64,000 bases of DNA, taken from NCBI GenBank assembly GCA_963747535.1, contig CAVVFX010000017.1:248001-312000 (forward strand). The letters run 5' to 3'. Below are positions 9,140-17,070 of the stretch, one piece after another. The notes beneath the pieces were generated by a model, which saw nothing but the letters and a program-made list of their open reading frames with translations, did no database searches and was not told the DNA's origin. Position numbers and translations under genes: made by a program. Origin of the DNA: CAVVFX01 sp963747535. Its GTDB lineage: Bacteria; Acidobacteriota; Terriglobia; Bryobacterales; Bryobacteraceae. Numbering within the stretch: position 1 is the first letter of the stretch; each line of letters begins with the position of its first letter.

Positions 9140-10042
9140 CTACTTCAGCACGCCGATGGTATGGAACCATTTCGCGGCAAGAGCCGGCCAACCGGTGATC
9201 GGGACCGGGGTGGGACGTAACCCGTATCCATGGCCACCGGCGGCGTAGAGATGCATCTCAGCCGGCACTTTGGCATTCTTGAGCGCCAGAAAATAGAAGA
9301 CGCTGTTCTCAACGTGTACCGGGTCGTCTTCCGCCTGAACCAGGAAGGTCGGAGGCGTATTCGTTGACACCTTGAGTTCCGGCGCGATTTTGCCGGTATC
9401 TTTGATGTCCGGGGCGAGGTATCCGGGATAAATGATCACGGCGAAGTCCGGACGAGCGCTGAGTTTATCCGCGGGGTCGGCGGGAGGGTAGGTTTCGGTA
9501 TCGAAATTGGTGCTGGCCGCGGCTGCCAGATGGCCGCCAGCAGAGAATCCGAGCACACCTACTCGCGCCGGATCAATGCCCCATTCCCGGGCGCGCGATC
9601 GCACCACCCGCAAGGCACGTTGGGCGTCCTGGAGCGGAGCGGCGTAGCGGACGGCTCCTTTGTGCGGCGGCACGCGGTACTTCAAAAGCACGCCGGTGAC
9701 GCCGATCGAATTCAGCCACTCGCAGACTTCCGTGCCTTCCAGGTCGAATGCGAGGATACTATAGCCGCCGCCCGGAAAGACGAGGACCGCGGTTCCGGTG
9801 TTCTTTCCGGTGGGCGGCGAAAAGACCTGGATGGTGGGGTTGGTGATGCCCCCGATTCGCGCGACGCGCTGGCCCGCGACGAGGTCACTCTTAGGCGTGG
9901 TGTTGTCTTTTTCGTCGCCGGGTCCGGGCTGTTCTCCAGGAGCTCCGCCGGGCCAAAGTGGTATGGGCGATGAGGGAGCAGCGAAGGCGCCGGCTAGCGC
10001 GGCGAGGAGTCCCGCGGCAACTTTCAAATGGATGGAGGGCAT
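9140..10042 (-). CDS. Secreted alpha/beta-hydrolase (acetylxylan-esterase-like)
   Basis: 300 aa from the ATG at 10042, with signal peptide MPSIHLKVAAGLLAALAGAF. An oxyanion-hole motif FPGGGYS and the nucleophile elbow GFSAGGHLA (Ser at the centre) identify an alpha/beta-hydrolase. AEDDPVHVENS carries the likely acid and GGHGYGLR the histidine. The domain resembles BD-FAE / acetyl-xylan-type esterases, with the typical N-terminal IPLWPGGAPG. It probably deacetylates polysaccharides outside the cytoplasm. The frame upstream of the chosen start lacks protein character. It is the first gene of a probable pair with the fusion gene at 6587. Confidence 0.8.
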   Translation of the reverse strand: MPSIHLKVAAGLLAALAGAFAAPSSPIPLWPGGAPGEQPGPGDEKDNTTPKSDLVAGQRVARIGGITNPTIQVFSPPTGKNTGTAVLVFPGGGYSILAFDLEGTEVCEWLNSIGVTGVLLKYRVPPHKGAVRYAAPLQDAQRALRVVRSRAREWGIDPARVGVLGFSAGGHLAAAASTNFDTETYPPADPADKLSARPDFAVIIYPGYLAPDIKDTGKIAPELKVSTNTPPTFLVQAEDDPVHVENSVFYFLALKNAKVPAEMHLYAAGGHGYGLRPTPVPITGWPALAAKWFHTIGVLK

Positions 10043-10111
10043 GCGCTCGATTTTATGCCATCCGGTGACGAACGCATGCCGCTTAAGCACCGCCGGCCGC
10101 TACGCAGCCAG

Positions 10112-10137
10112 GCAGACCACAAAGCACGATGGTCTGC
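10112..10137. repeat. Family-A hairpin repeat, copy 2
   Basis: Arms GCAGACCA and TGGTCTGC around the loop CAAAGCACGA, followed by CCCCACGG. It lies in the 247-bp spacer between the esterase gene and rplS, where I see no gene. Confidence 0.85.
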
Positions 10138-10289
10138 CCCACGGCGGAAGCCCGGCTGCAATAAGCGAGGGCGCGATGAGCGATAATGGGGTGAAGTTCC
10201 TCCCGACCCGGTGCGGCCTGCGTCCACAATCCCGGCAAAGCCCCTCGGAACACGGTATTATTAAAGATTAGCCAAAATCAGGTGAAGAG

Positions 10290-10649
10290 ATGCAGAACGC
10301 ATTGTTGAGTAAGTTTATCCAGAAGAGTTTACGCACGGACCTCCCGACGTTCCGGCCCGGTGACACTATTCGCGTGCACGTCAAGATCAAGGAGGGCGAC
10401 AAAGAGCGCCTGCAGGCTTTCGAAGGCACGGTCATCGCCCGTAACAATACGGGGATGGGTGCGACGATTACGGTCCGCAAGATCAGCTTCGGTCAGGGAG
10501 TCGAACGCATTTTCCCGTTGAACGCCAGGATCGTCGACCACATCGACGTTGTCCGCACAGGCCGCGTCCGCCGGGCCAAACTTTACTATTTACGCGGACT
10601 GAAGGGCAAAGCCGCCCGTCTTCGCGAGCGCGAAACCAAGGCAAAGTAA
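10290..10649 (+). CDS. rplS: 50S ribosomal protein L19
   Basis: 119 aa, normal length. It contains the L19 signatures FRPGDTIRVHVKIKEGDKER, FEGTVIARNN, FPLNARIVDHIDVVRTGRVRRAKLYYLR and the basic C-terminus. It sits at the 30S-50S interface of the ribosome. A good Shine-Dalgarno (GGTGAAGAG) lies just before the ATG. In many bacteria rplS follows trmD; here no trmD is present upstream, and rnhB follows 30 bp downstream, which is a common arrangement. Confidence 0.97.
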   Translation: MQNALLSKFIQKSLRTDLPTFRPGDTIRVHVKIKEGDKERLQAFEGTVIARNNTGMGATITVRKISFGQGVERIFPLNARIVDHIDVVRTGRVRRAKLYYLRGLKGKAARLRERETKAK

Positions 10650-10679
10650 GCGACTCTGTCCGGAACAGGTACTCCACGG

Positions 10680-11405
10680 ATGCGCACGGCCCGCGAGAAT
10701 CCCGGCGATGGGGCCGGACAGGATCAGGCGCCTGTTCTGAACCTGAAATGCGACGGGACCCTTGAACGCGATCTGCGTTCGCGGGGCTACGCATGGATTG
10801 CCGGTACGGACGAGGTAGGCCGTGGATCGCTTTTCGGGGCGGTGGTCGCCGGTGCGGTGATCCTTTCTCCCGAGCGGCCCATCCGCGGGCTGAATGACAG
10901 CAAGTTGCTCGATCCCGGCCGCCGCGAGGAGTTGGCGGTGCGGATCCAAGAAAGGGCAGTGGCGTGGTCGGTATCCGCGGTGGACGCTGCCATAATTGAC
11001 CAGATCAACATTTACCAGGCTTCGCGCCTGGCCATGAAAATGGCGCTTGAACTCCTCTCACCGGCCCCCGATTTTGTTCTGATTGACGCGGTGCCCCTCG
11101 ATATCCCCCAGCCCCAACAACCCCTGATCCACGGTGATGCCCGCTGTCACGCGATTGCGGCCGCATCGATCGTGGCCAAAGTGTATCGGGACGAAATGAT
11201 GCGCCGATGGGACGCGATCTTCCCCGAGTATGGCTTGGCGCGGAATAAAGGATATCTGGCCCCGGAGCACATTCGTGCGCTACGCGAATTCGGGCCCACG
11301 CCGCTGCATCGCATGAGCTACGACCCGGTGCGGGCGAACTGCCGGTTCCCAATCGATCCCGGACCAAGCCAGATGGACCTGTTCAGCGTTGCGAGGGCTG
11401 TGTGA
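10680..11405 (+). CDS. rnhB: Ribonuclease HII
   Basis: 241 aa. RNase HII removes ribonucleotides embedded in DNA and RNA-DNA hybrids. The catalytic GTDEVGRGSLFGAVVAGAV (Asp-Glu of the acidic set) is near residue 42. LNDSKLL, VLIDAVPLD, the DARCHAIAAASIVAKVYRD block and a C-terminal HRMSYDPV segment complete the family pattern. Residues 1-30 are a variable extension; the Met at 10680 could be replaced by a later start. It is in one unit with rplS and overlaps the next gene by 4 bp. Confidence 0.95.
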   Translation: MRTARENPGDGAGQDQAPVLNLKCDGTLERDLRSRGYAWIAGTDEVGRGSLFGAVVAGAVILSPERPIRGLNDSKLLDPGRREELAVRIQERAVAWSVSAVDAAIIDQINIYQASRLAMKMALELLSPAPDFVLIDAVPLDIPQPQQPLIHGDARCHAIAAASIVAKVYRDEMMRRWDAIFPEYGLARNKGYLAPEHIRALREFGPTPLHRMSYDPVRANCRFPIDPGPSQMDLFSVARAV

Positions 11406-11722
11406 GCGACCCGGAAATTCCGCCGGCGGCAGACAGTATCGCAGCGATTCAACCCGCCGCTCCTCCTCCGCACAAAGGAAGAGGATTGCAGATCACGCTG
11501 GCGTTGCTGATCGTGATTGTGTGCCTGGAGTTGGGGCTGTTTCTGCTGGTCTTTCCGTGGACCGACTATTGGACCAGCAACTACTTCGCGACCTTCATTC
11601 CGAAGTATTTCTGGGTCTGGGAGAGCGCCTATTTCAAGGGGGCGATCAGCGGACTCGGTGTGGTAAATCTGTGCATTTGCTTTACCGAGATTGTCCGGCT
11701 AAGACGTTTTGCGGGACAATAA
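11402..11722 (+). CDS. Small membrane protein, unknown function
   Basis: 106 aa from a GTG that overlaps the rnhB stop (GTGA overlap), so translation is probably coupled. The N-terminus is Pro/Ala-rich and cytoplasmic in style. One strong helix spans residues ~28-50 (LQITLALLIVIVCLELGLFLLVF) and a second lies near 80-95, with an aromatic loop FPWTDYWTSNYFATFIPKYFWVW between. I do not recognise the family. Confidence 0.75.
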   Translation: MSDPEIPPAADSIAAIQPAAPPPHKGRGLQITLALLIVIVCLELGLFLLVFPWTDYWTSNYFATFIPKYFWVWESAYFKGAISGLGVVNLCICFTEIVRLRRFAGQ

Positions 11723-11841
11723 GCGCTAGATGTCAAGGTTCAGCGTCGCAAAATTTCCTTAGAATTCCGCCCGGTATATCTCCAATGGGGAATGTACAGA
11801 GTCGGCGGATCGCCTTAATCTGTTAGATAGCAACGTACAGA

Positions 11842-12639
11842 ATGAATCGGACGCTGAAGGAAAAGATCCGGCAATTCCTGCCCAAGCGGCTGAGAGGGCA
11901 CCGGATTCGTCGAGGGTTTCTCAAAGGCGAAGTCATCTTCACCTCGTGGCGCGACTATCCCGGTGCGATCCGGGGCACCACGGAAGAACGGCTGCTCGAC
12001 TGGTTTCGCGGGAATGTACACGCCGGCGAAACCTGGATCGACGTGGGCGCTCATTATGGCTATACGGCATTGGCGCTGGCCAAGTTGGTGGGGCCGCGTG
12101 GGGCTGTGATCGCGTTCGAACCGGTAATGGCGTCCGCCGGATCGATCGGCATCACCCGCCAACTAAATAAATGTTCGCAGTTGCGAATTGCGCCGTTCGC
12201 CCTAGGGGCGGAACCCGGGATTCATACGTTCAACCTGCCGGTCTATCGCGGAATGGCGGACAGTACGTTGCGGTCAGGCGATTGGATCGAACCGCTGCTG
12301 GTGACTTCATTCGACTCCATCTGGCCTTCGCTGAACTCTTCCGGCGAGCCGGTCCACGGGGTCAAGATCGATGTCCAGGGGATGGAGATCGAGGTGCTCA
12401 AAGGCATGCGCCAGATATTGTTGCGCGACCATCCCAAGCTGGTAGTGGAGTTTCATACGGGGGTTGACCGCAGGGTAGCACTGGATCTGTTGGCCAGCGT
12501 GGGCTACGACACCACCGCTCATCCGGTGGAAGAGAGCGATTCGCCCGAGATCGCAGATGATAAAAGCTATGCGTTCCGACAGGCACAAGGTCACGAAGTA
12601 AACATTGGGCCACGAATGAACACGAATGAACACGGATAG
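11842..12639 (+). CDS. FkbM-family methyltransferase
   Basis: 265 aa. The SAM-binding motif I is ETWIDVGAHYGYTALALAK (residues ~62-80), followed by GAVIAFEPV and, in the FkbM C-terminal half, VKIDVQGMEIEVLKGM. Such enzymes O-methylate sugars, lipids or polyketides. The last 12 residues (NIGPRMNTNEHG) are encoded by the dispersed ATGAACACGA repeat at 12601-12635, so the natural C-terminus has been replaced or extended by repeat DNA. The start is an ATG with no strong Shine-Dalgarno. Acceptor unknown. Confidence 0.88.
   Translation: MNRTLKEKIRQFLPKRLRGHRIRRGFLKGEVIFTSWRDYPGAIRGTTEERLLDWFRGNVHAGETWIDVGAHYGYTALALAKLVGPRGAVIAFEPVMASAGSIGITRQLNKCSQLRIAPFALGAEPGIHTFNLPVYRGMADSTLRSGDWIEPLLVTSFDSIWPSLNSSGEPVHGVKIDVQGMEIEVLKGMRQILLRDHPKLVVEFHTGVDRRVALDLLASVGYDTTAHPVEESDSPEIADDKSYAFRQAQGHEVNIGPRMNTNEHG
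12601..12635. repeat. Family-C repeat (ATGAACACGA units), copy 1
   Basis: Two direct 10-bp units (cacgaatgaa) preceded by AACATTGGGC. The 35-bp segment is the same as at 15992-16026 and related to 40954-40984. It supplies the last codons of the FkbM gene and lies between convergent genes. Confidence 0.8.
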
Positions 12640-13836
12640 CTATTTGATTTCGGCTTCGAATTCGAAATAGCCTTCGTTGTCCCGGAACGCTCCTTTATGG
12701 TCGTTTACGGAGAACCAGGTTCGGCCCTTGGTGGTTTTGACAACGAGCGACCCGGCCGGCTTTTCCGGGTCGAGGAAGCCTTCCCGGGAGTGGATTGCCG
12801 GGTTGCCGTCCGGGCCGTTGCAACCTTCGGAGCCGCGCGCCTGGAGGTCCCAACAGACGGTGCCGCGTACGTTCTCGATGTTGACCTGGTGTCCGCCTGG
12901 ATTGGGAATCGCGGCTCCCCATTCCAGGTTGGCCGGCAGCACGACGTGGTAAAGACCGGTTTGCTTTTCTTCCACAATCGCCCGATCGGGGGTACACAGG
13001 CTTCGGCCGGGCAGGCATGAATCCATGAAGAATGAAATGTTCGAAGAGACCATCGCCGACGAAACATCGGTCACCGAAAACGACCAGTTCAGAATGTCGT
13101 GATTCTCCCACCCGGACCCGGTCGACGCCGTGAAGCCAACGAACGCGCGGCCATCCGTGTCAGTTACGAGCGAGATGTCGATTGGCGACACCAACACGGG
13201 TGCGGACACGTCATCCATGAACACGGAGATCACGGGAGCCTTATAGAGAATCCGCACGGTGTGGATCTGTCCGTCTTTCATATACACGGGCAATTTGCGT
13301 GTGAAGTTGAGGCGGCGCGGCGGCCAACGCATCTGGCGGGGTCCTCCGTTATTGCAGATCACAATGTAGTTATCGGATGGGTCGTGATCCTCGTCGTTCC
13401 TGAAGGTATCGAAGAAGACCGCCAGAGCGCGAGGGATTCCGGGGCTGTTGCGGCTTCGGTGACCATCGCCGAGTCCCCACCCGCCGGCCGAGCCTCGCCC
13501 CGCGACAGCCGATGGATCACTGTTTTGCACGACAAATGCAAATCCGTCCGCGCCGTTTCCCAAGCCCCCTTGTCCGGTCAGCTTGAATTGAAAAGTCGTA
13601 TCGAAACCATGGGAGACGGGCTCCTTGGCGGCATACCAGGCCGCTCCGGCAATATTGATGCGGGCTTCCGTGAGGCGCAACACCTTGCCGGGCAACTGCG
13701 CATCCCCTACCACGTTGAGATTGCCGGGAGATGCGAAATCGTGGAATTCGAAAGAGGTTGGCGCTTCCGATCCGGCGGCCGCAAGAAAATTTGCGGCATA
13801 CCACATGCAGTAGCCTGCGATGATCGCCGGACGCAT
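12640..13836 (-). CDS. Secreted two-domain lectin (L-type lectin + PA-IL-like)
   Basis: 398 aa with an N-terminal export signal (about residues 1-21). Residues ~27-265 resemble legume/L-type lectins: GADGFAFVVQN, LAVFFDTFRNDEDHDPSDNY (carbohydrate and metal loop) and AFVGFTASTGSGWENHDILNWSF. The C-terminal part, after a Cys-containing linker, ends RTWFSVNDHKGAFRDNEGYF, which is like PA-IL/LecA-type galactose lectins. The product is probably an exported or surface carbohydrate-binding protein. It is divergent from the nucleotidyltransferase gene at 13895 (58 bp apart) and convergent with FkbM. Confidence 0.75.
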   Translation of the reverse strand: MRPAIIAGYCMWYAANFLAAAGSEAPTSFEFHDFASPGNLNVVGDAQLPGKVLRLTEARINIAGAAWYAAKEPVSHGFDTTFQFKLTGQGGLGNGADGFAFVVQNSDPSAVAGRGSAGGWGLGDGHRSRNSPGIPRALAVFFDTFRNDEDHDPSDNYIVICNNGGPRQMRWPPRRLNFTRKLPVYMKDGQIHTVRILYKAPVISVFMDDVSAPVLVSPIDISLVTDTDGRAFVGFTASTGSGWENHDILNWSFSVTDVSSAMVSSNISFFMDSCLPGRSLCTPDRAIVEEKQTGLYHVVLPANLEWGAAIPNPGGHQVNIENVRGTVCWDLQARGSEGCNGPDGNPAIHSREGFLDPEKPAGSLVVKTTKGRTWFSVNDHKGAFRDNEGYFEFEAEIK

Positions 13837-13894
13837 TGTTATGGACTACGCAGCATCGGGACGGCGAGTTGCAGAAAGTGTACTACAACAAATT

Positions 13895-14506
13895 ATGGCG
13901 TTGAAATTCGTGAAGAGTGTGAACCGGGAAATAGCGAGACTGGGCGTGCTGCCGGGTAGTTTCAATCCGCCGACCCGCGCCCATATGGCGCTGGCGCAGG
14001 CGGCACTCGAACATTGTGACGAAATCCTCTTCGTGTTGCCTAAAACGTTACCGCATAAGAATTACGGAGGCGTCGGGTTCGAGGACCGGCTGCAGTTGCT
14101 GAAGTCCGCGGTCGGGGAGCATCCTCGCTTCGCCGTCGCGGAGTCAGAGGGCGGACTGTTTCTGGAGATCGCCGGGGAGTGCCGCGGCGCGTACGGCAGC
14201 GAGGTCGAGATCGTGTTTCTGTGCGGACGGGACGCGGCGGAGCGGATCGTGGGATGGAAATACGAGCGCGAGGAAATGCTGGCGGAGATGTTCGAGCAAT
14301 TCTCGCTGCTGGTGGCGAGGCGGCAAGGGGAGTATGTCGCGCCTTCACACCTGGAATCGCGGATCCGATGTCTGGATATCGATCTCGGGTGGGACGCGGT
14401 GTCGGCAACGGAGGTGCGGGAGAGGATTGCGTCGGGACTGGATTGGCGGGAACTGGTGCCGGAGCACATTGCACAGGATGTCGAGCGGATGTATGGAAAC
14501 CCTTGA
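13895..14506 (+). CDS. NadD-like nucleotidyltransferase, atypical
   Basis: 203 aa from the ATG at 13895. The nucleotidyl-transfer motif GSFNPPTRAHMALAQAAL corresponds to the GxFxPxHxGH motif of nicotinate-mononucleotide adenylyltransferases, and VSATEVRERI near residue 175 to the ISSTxxR motif. Two differences stand out: TRAH replaces HxGH, and the middle (FLCGRDAAERIVGWKYEREEML) is unlike classic NadD. It may be a paralogue with another substrate rather than the NAD pathway enzyme. A frame extension upstream to 13820 is possible but overlaps the divergent lectin start. Confidence 0.7.
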   Translation: MALKFVKSVNREIARLGVLPGSFNPPTRAHMALAQAALEHCDEILFVLPKTLPHKNYGGVGFEDRLQLLKSAVGEHPRFAVAESEGGLFLEIAGECRGAYGSEVEIVFLCGRDAAERIVGWKYEREEMLAEMFEQFSLLVARRQGEYVAPSHLESRIRCLDIDLGWDAVSATEVRERIASGLDWRELVPEHIAQDVERMYGNP

Positions 14507-14511
14507 GTGGG

Positions 14512-14535
14512 TGGCCGCGATGTTTGTCGCGGCCA
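14512..14535 (+). terminator. Hairpin after the nucleotidyltransferase gene
   Basis: Perfect 9-bp stem TGGCCGCGA / TCGCGGCCA with loop TGTTTG, starting 5 bp after the stop codon. No run of T follows, so this may be a factor-dependent or weak terminator, or simply a 3' end hairpin. Confidence 0.4.
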
Positions 14536-14734
14536 TGGTTGAAGTAAATTGTCAGAGATCTTTGGCCGCCATGGAATGATCGCAAGTGAAAGCTGCGGGC
14601 TCACTCCGCGGACAAGCACGAGTTCAATACTCTAATTCACTTGTAGCAGACGAGACAGCAAAGCTAAGCGGGCGGTGCGTGTAAAGGGCGGCCAGTACTG
14701 GGGATCAGGTTCAATGACCGGTGTGACCCGGAAA

Positions 14735-15184
14735 TCAGCTCCTGGTGCCTAGTATTCCCAGGGCGGCGGAAAACAGGACCATGGAATTCAGGAATGCGAT
14801 AAAGAATCCGATCACCTTCTGACGTAAGGGAGCGTGAAAGTCAGCGTCGTTGACGCTCAGGAGGTAGATTATTCCGCCGACGCAGAGGGAAATCAGGAAG
14901 GGAACCCAGGAACTGGTCGCGGACGTTCCAAATAATGTCCGGGCGATCTGCCAGAGTAACGTGACCGCCCCTGTTCCTCCGGATACAGTGACCAGAGACT
15001 GAGGCGTGATGAACGAGGGAACAGTGGAAGCCTGGCCTGCGTCCGGTGAGACCGTCCTGACTTGAACGGCGGTCGCGTGGCCGCCAGTGTGTCCGCCCGG
15101 ATGGACTTCCTCGGGTTTGACGGGCGCCCCAACTTGGAGGCCAGCCTGAAATGGCGTCACATTAACCAGACTCGAAAGCAACAT
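14735..15184 (-). CDS. Small membrane protein at the end of the ccm cluster
   Basis: 149 aa from the ATG at 15184, which has a good Shine-Dalgarno (GGAGAG, 6-bp spacing). The N-terminal half is soluble, with the His-rich patch HPGGHTGGHATA (residues ~29-40). The C-terminal half has two or three helices (about 82-100, 103-115, 125-147). It is not CcmC or CcmD by length or motif. It is last in the minus-strand ccm series, 137 bp after ccmB with a hairpin repeat between. Function unknown; the His patch might bind metal or heme, which is speculation. Confidence 0.65.
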   Translation of the reverse strand: MLLSSLVNVTPFQAGLQVGAPVKPEEVHPGGHTGGHATAVQVRTVSPDAGQASTVPSFITPQSLVTVSGGTGAVTLLWQIARTLFGTSATSSWVPFLISLCVGGIIYLLSVNDADFHAPLRQKVIGFFIAFLNSMVLFSAALGILGTRS

Positions 15185-15281
15185 ATATCTCTCCTTCCCC
15201 GAATTGCCGCCGTTTCTCAATATAGCCCAAGAGAGTTGGTGGATGTAGACGGATGAATACAGAAGGCTCCTGCGCAGCCGG

Positions 15282-15307
15282 ACAGACCACACAAAGCGAT
15301 GGTCTGC
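15282..15307. repeat. Family-A hairpin repeat, copy 3
   Basis: Arms CAGACCA / TGGTCTG around CACAAAGCGA, with the flanking TGCGCAGCCGG on the left and CCCCACGG on the right seen at other copies. It lies between ccmB and the small membrane protein gene. Confidence 0.85.
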
Positions 15308-15321
15308 CCCACGGAGGAAAG

Positions 15322-15996
15322 TCATGTGACCAGGATGAAGTCGATCAGGGAGATGCCGAGAGCGGTGAAGATGATGGCGCAACCGGTTAGGAGGCGGACC
15401 CAGGCTTCATTGTCGGCGCCGATATGGCCGGTCGTCAGCAGCGATGTGGTGATCTGAATGGCGCCTAATAATGCGGGGATCAGCATGGGATAGAAGATTA
15501 CCGGGAGCATCAGCTCGCGCAGACGGATGTTGATGGTGAGAAGACTGAAAAAGACGCCGACTACGCTCATGGTCCAGGTGCCCAGGGCGATGATCCCGAT
15601 CAGCGGGAAGATCACATGCATGATCCGGACATCGTAGAAGTTGGAGAAGACGGGCAGGCAGATCAGCTCGACGCCGAAGACCAGGAGAAAGGCCGCGATG
15701 GTCTTGCCGAGAAACAAGGCCGCGCCGGAGATGGGGGCGCCAATCAGGGCATCGAGACAGTCATTGGGGAGTTCCCGGGCGAAGCTGCGGTTGAAGATGA
15801 GTACGCCGGCGAAGGCGAAGACGATCCAGAGGAGTCCTCCGGCGAAGGTCTGGCTCTCGTCCGAACTGGGGTCGAAAGCGAAGTTCAGGATCAGGAGCAC
15901 GACCACGGAAAAGGCCATGGAGGCATTGATGGCTTCCTTGCCGCGCAGTTCGGAGCGGAGATCCTTAAGGGCTATGGTTAGGATCTGGCTAAACAT
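15322..15996 (-). CDS. ccmB: Heme exporter subunit CcmB
   Basis: 224 aa from the ATG at 15996 (MFSQILTIALKDLRSELRGKEAI). CcmB is the membrane subunit of the CcmAB ABC complex, which releases holo-CcmE from CcmC during cytochrome c maturation. The N-terminal KDLRSELRGKE block is typical, the short FNRSFARELPNDCLDALIGAPIS loop is a CcmB hallmark, and six helices follow. The start lies at the edge of the family-C repeat (15992-16026), and 6 in-frame repeat-derived codons upstream are unlikely to be used. It follows ccmA after 48 bp. Confidence 0.92.
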   Translation of the reverse strand: MFSQILTIALKDLRSELRGKEAINASMAFSVVVLLILNFAFDPSSDESQTFAGGLLWIVFAFAGVLIFNRSFARELPNDCLDALIGAPISGAALFLGKTIAAFLLVFGVELICLPVFSNFYDVRIMHVIFPLIGIIALGTWTMSVVGVFFSLLTINIRLRELMLPVIFYPMLIPALLGAIQITTSLLTTGHIGADNEAWVRLLTGCAIIFTALGISLIDFILVT

Positions 15997-16026
15997 TGGG
16001 CCACGAATGAACACGAATGAACACGA
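15992..16026. repeat. Family-C repeat (ATGAACACGA units), copy 2
   Basis: The same 35 bp as copy 1, in the same orientation. It fills most of the ccmA-ccmB gap and abuts the ccmB start codon, so it may carry or disturb the ccmB ribosome-binding region. Confidence 0.8.
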
Positions 16027-16044
16027 ATAATGAAAAGAAAAACC

Positions 16045-16746
16045 TCACGATTTTTCTCCATAGTGCGTGTAGACCCAGCCTGGGTCTTCGATCATTTGTT
16101 CGGTTCTGGGGCCTTCGAAGACCAGTTGGCCCCGCTCCAGGAGGATTACCTGGGTAGCCAGTTCCATGGCTTCGCGAAGCTGGTGGGTCGACATGACAAT
16201 CGACGCTCCCCGCTGGGCGGCTTCGTTGAGCAGGGATTGGAGGACCGCTATGGCCCGATCGTCCAGAGACGTGAAGGGCTCGTCCAGGAGCAGGACCGTG
16301 GGCTCATGGATGAAGGCTCTCGCGATGGCCAGGCGCTGGCGCATACCGCGGGAGAATTCGCGAACCAAGCCGTCTTTCACACGGCCCAGGCCTACCCGGT
16401 CGAGGAGCTGGCCGGCGCGGGTTTCGATGTTGCTGAGCGAGTAAATCTTGCCGAAGAGGCGAAGGTTTTCCATGGCGCTCAGCTCGTCGTAGACCGAGAT
16501 GCCGTGGCCGATGATGCCGATGGAACGGCGGGTGGCGGTGTCGCGCGGGCTGCTGCCGCTGATTTTGACCTGGCCCTTCGCGGGACGGGAGAAGCCGCCG
16601 AGCATGCGAAGAAGGGTGGTCTTGCCTGCGCCATTACGGCCGATCAGCGCCAGGCACTGGGACTCGCCCAGGCGGAAGGAGACGTTGCGAATCGCGGGGT
16701 AATCGCCGAAGTACTTCCAGACGCCTTCAAGTACGAGGGCGTCCAT
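16045..16746 (-). CDS. ccmA: Heme exporter ATPase CcmA
   Basis: 233 aa from the ATG at 16746. It is an ABC ATPase with Walker A IGRNGAGKTTLLRML (residues ~35-49), signature FSRGMRQRLAIARA (LSGGQ-like), Walker B VLLLDEPFTSLD and switch STHQLREA. Length and the partner ccmB downstream identify it as CcmA. The open frame continues upstream to 16989 only by reading through a family-B hairpin; those residues (starting GRTPTSASDP) look repeat-derived, so the internal Met is preferred. Confidence 0.9.
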   Translation of the reverse strand: MDALVLEGVWKYFGDYPAIRNVSFRLGESQCLALIGRNGAGKTTLLRMLGGFSRPAKGQVKISGSSPRDTATRRSIGIIGHGISVYDELSAMENLRLFGKIYSLSNIETRAGQLLDRVGLGRVKDGLVREFSRGMRQRLAIARAFIHEPTVLLLDEPFTSLDDRAIAVLQSLLNEAAQRGASIVMSTHQLREAMELATQVILLERGQLVFEGPRTEQMIEDPGWVYTHYGEKS

Positions 16747-16948
16747 CTGGAGCCTTTCGGAAGTGGACCAACTCGGATCGGCTGCTGCGCAGCCGGTGGA
16801 CTTTGGCCATTGGGATTTCAACTTCTCGCGAAGCCGCGGGCACGTGTAATGGGGAAAGCACGTTTTTCCGGCTTCGTCTCGAATGGTCGAGCGAAAGGCA
16901 AAGCCCAGGCAACTTCGCACACCAAAGCCTGTCGCTGGAGCGACAAAA

Positions 16949-16990
16949 GCGACCAGGGGGTCGCTTGCGGACGTGGGCGTCCGCCCCACA
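16949..16990. repeat. Family-B double hairpin, copy 1
   Basis: First stem GCGACC / GGTCGC, second stem GCGGACG / CGTCCGC with loop TGGG, ending CCCCACAA. The same two-stem layout occurs at 19063-19106 and 44197-44240. Confidence 0.8.
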
Positions 16991-17024
16991 AAAGGCCAAG
17001 GCCGAGCGGCTGCTGCGCAGCCGG

Positions 17025-17050
17025 GCAGACCACAGAAAACGATGGTCTAC
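17025..17050. repeat. Family-A hairpin repeat, copy 4
   Basis: Arms GCAGACCA / TGGTCTAC around CAGAAAACGA. The single arm change still allows a G-U pair in RNA. It lies directly before the 3' end of the regulatory-domain gene. Confidence 0.85.
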
Positions 17051-17070
17051 CCTACGGTTTGCGGTCTCTC

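Larger units (their letters stand above)
16747..17070. other. Repeat-rich spacer within the ccm cluster
   Basis: 324 bp with no convincing gene. It holds a family-B double hairpin (16949-16990) followed by a family-A hairpin (17025-17050), and the palindrome GGCTGC-TGC-GCAGCC type flank between them. It separates ccmA from the upstream regulatory-domain gene, so ccmA may need its own promoter. Confidence 0.7.

Noticed and set aside
10024..10227. Small peptide frames reading GADHRF/WSARLR
   Set aside because: These frames recur because they translate family-A hairpins; they are not a protein family.
15641..16030. Frame ending in NIGPRMNTNEHE
   Set aside because: It is antisense to ccmB and only translates the family-C repeat at its end, so the matching C-terminus with FkbM is repeat-derived, not homology.
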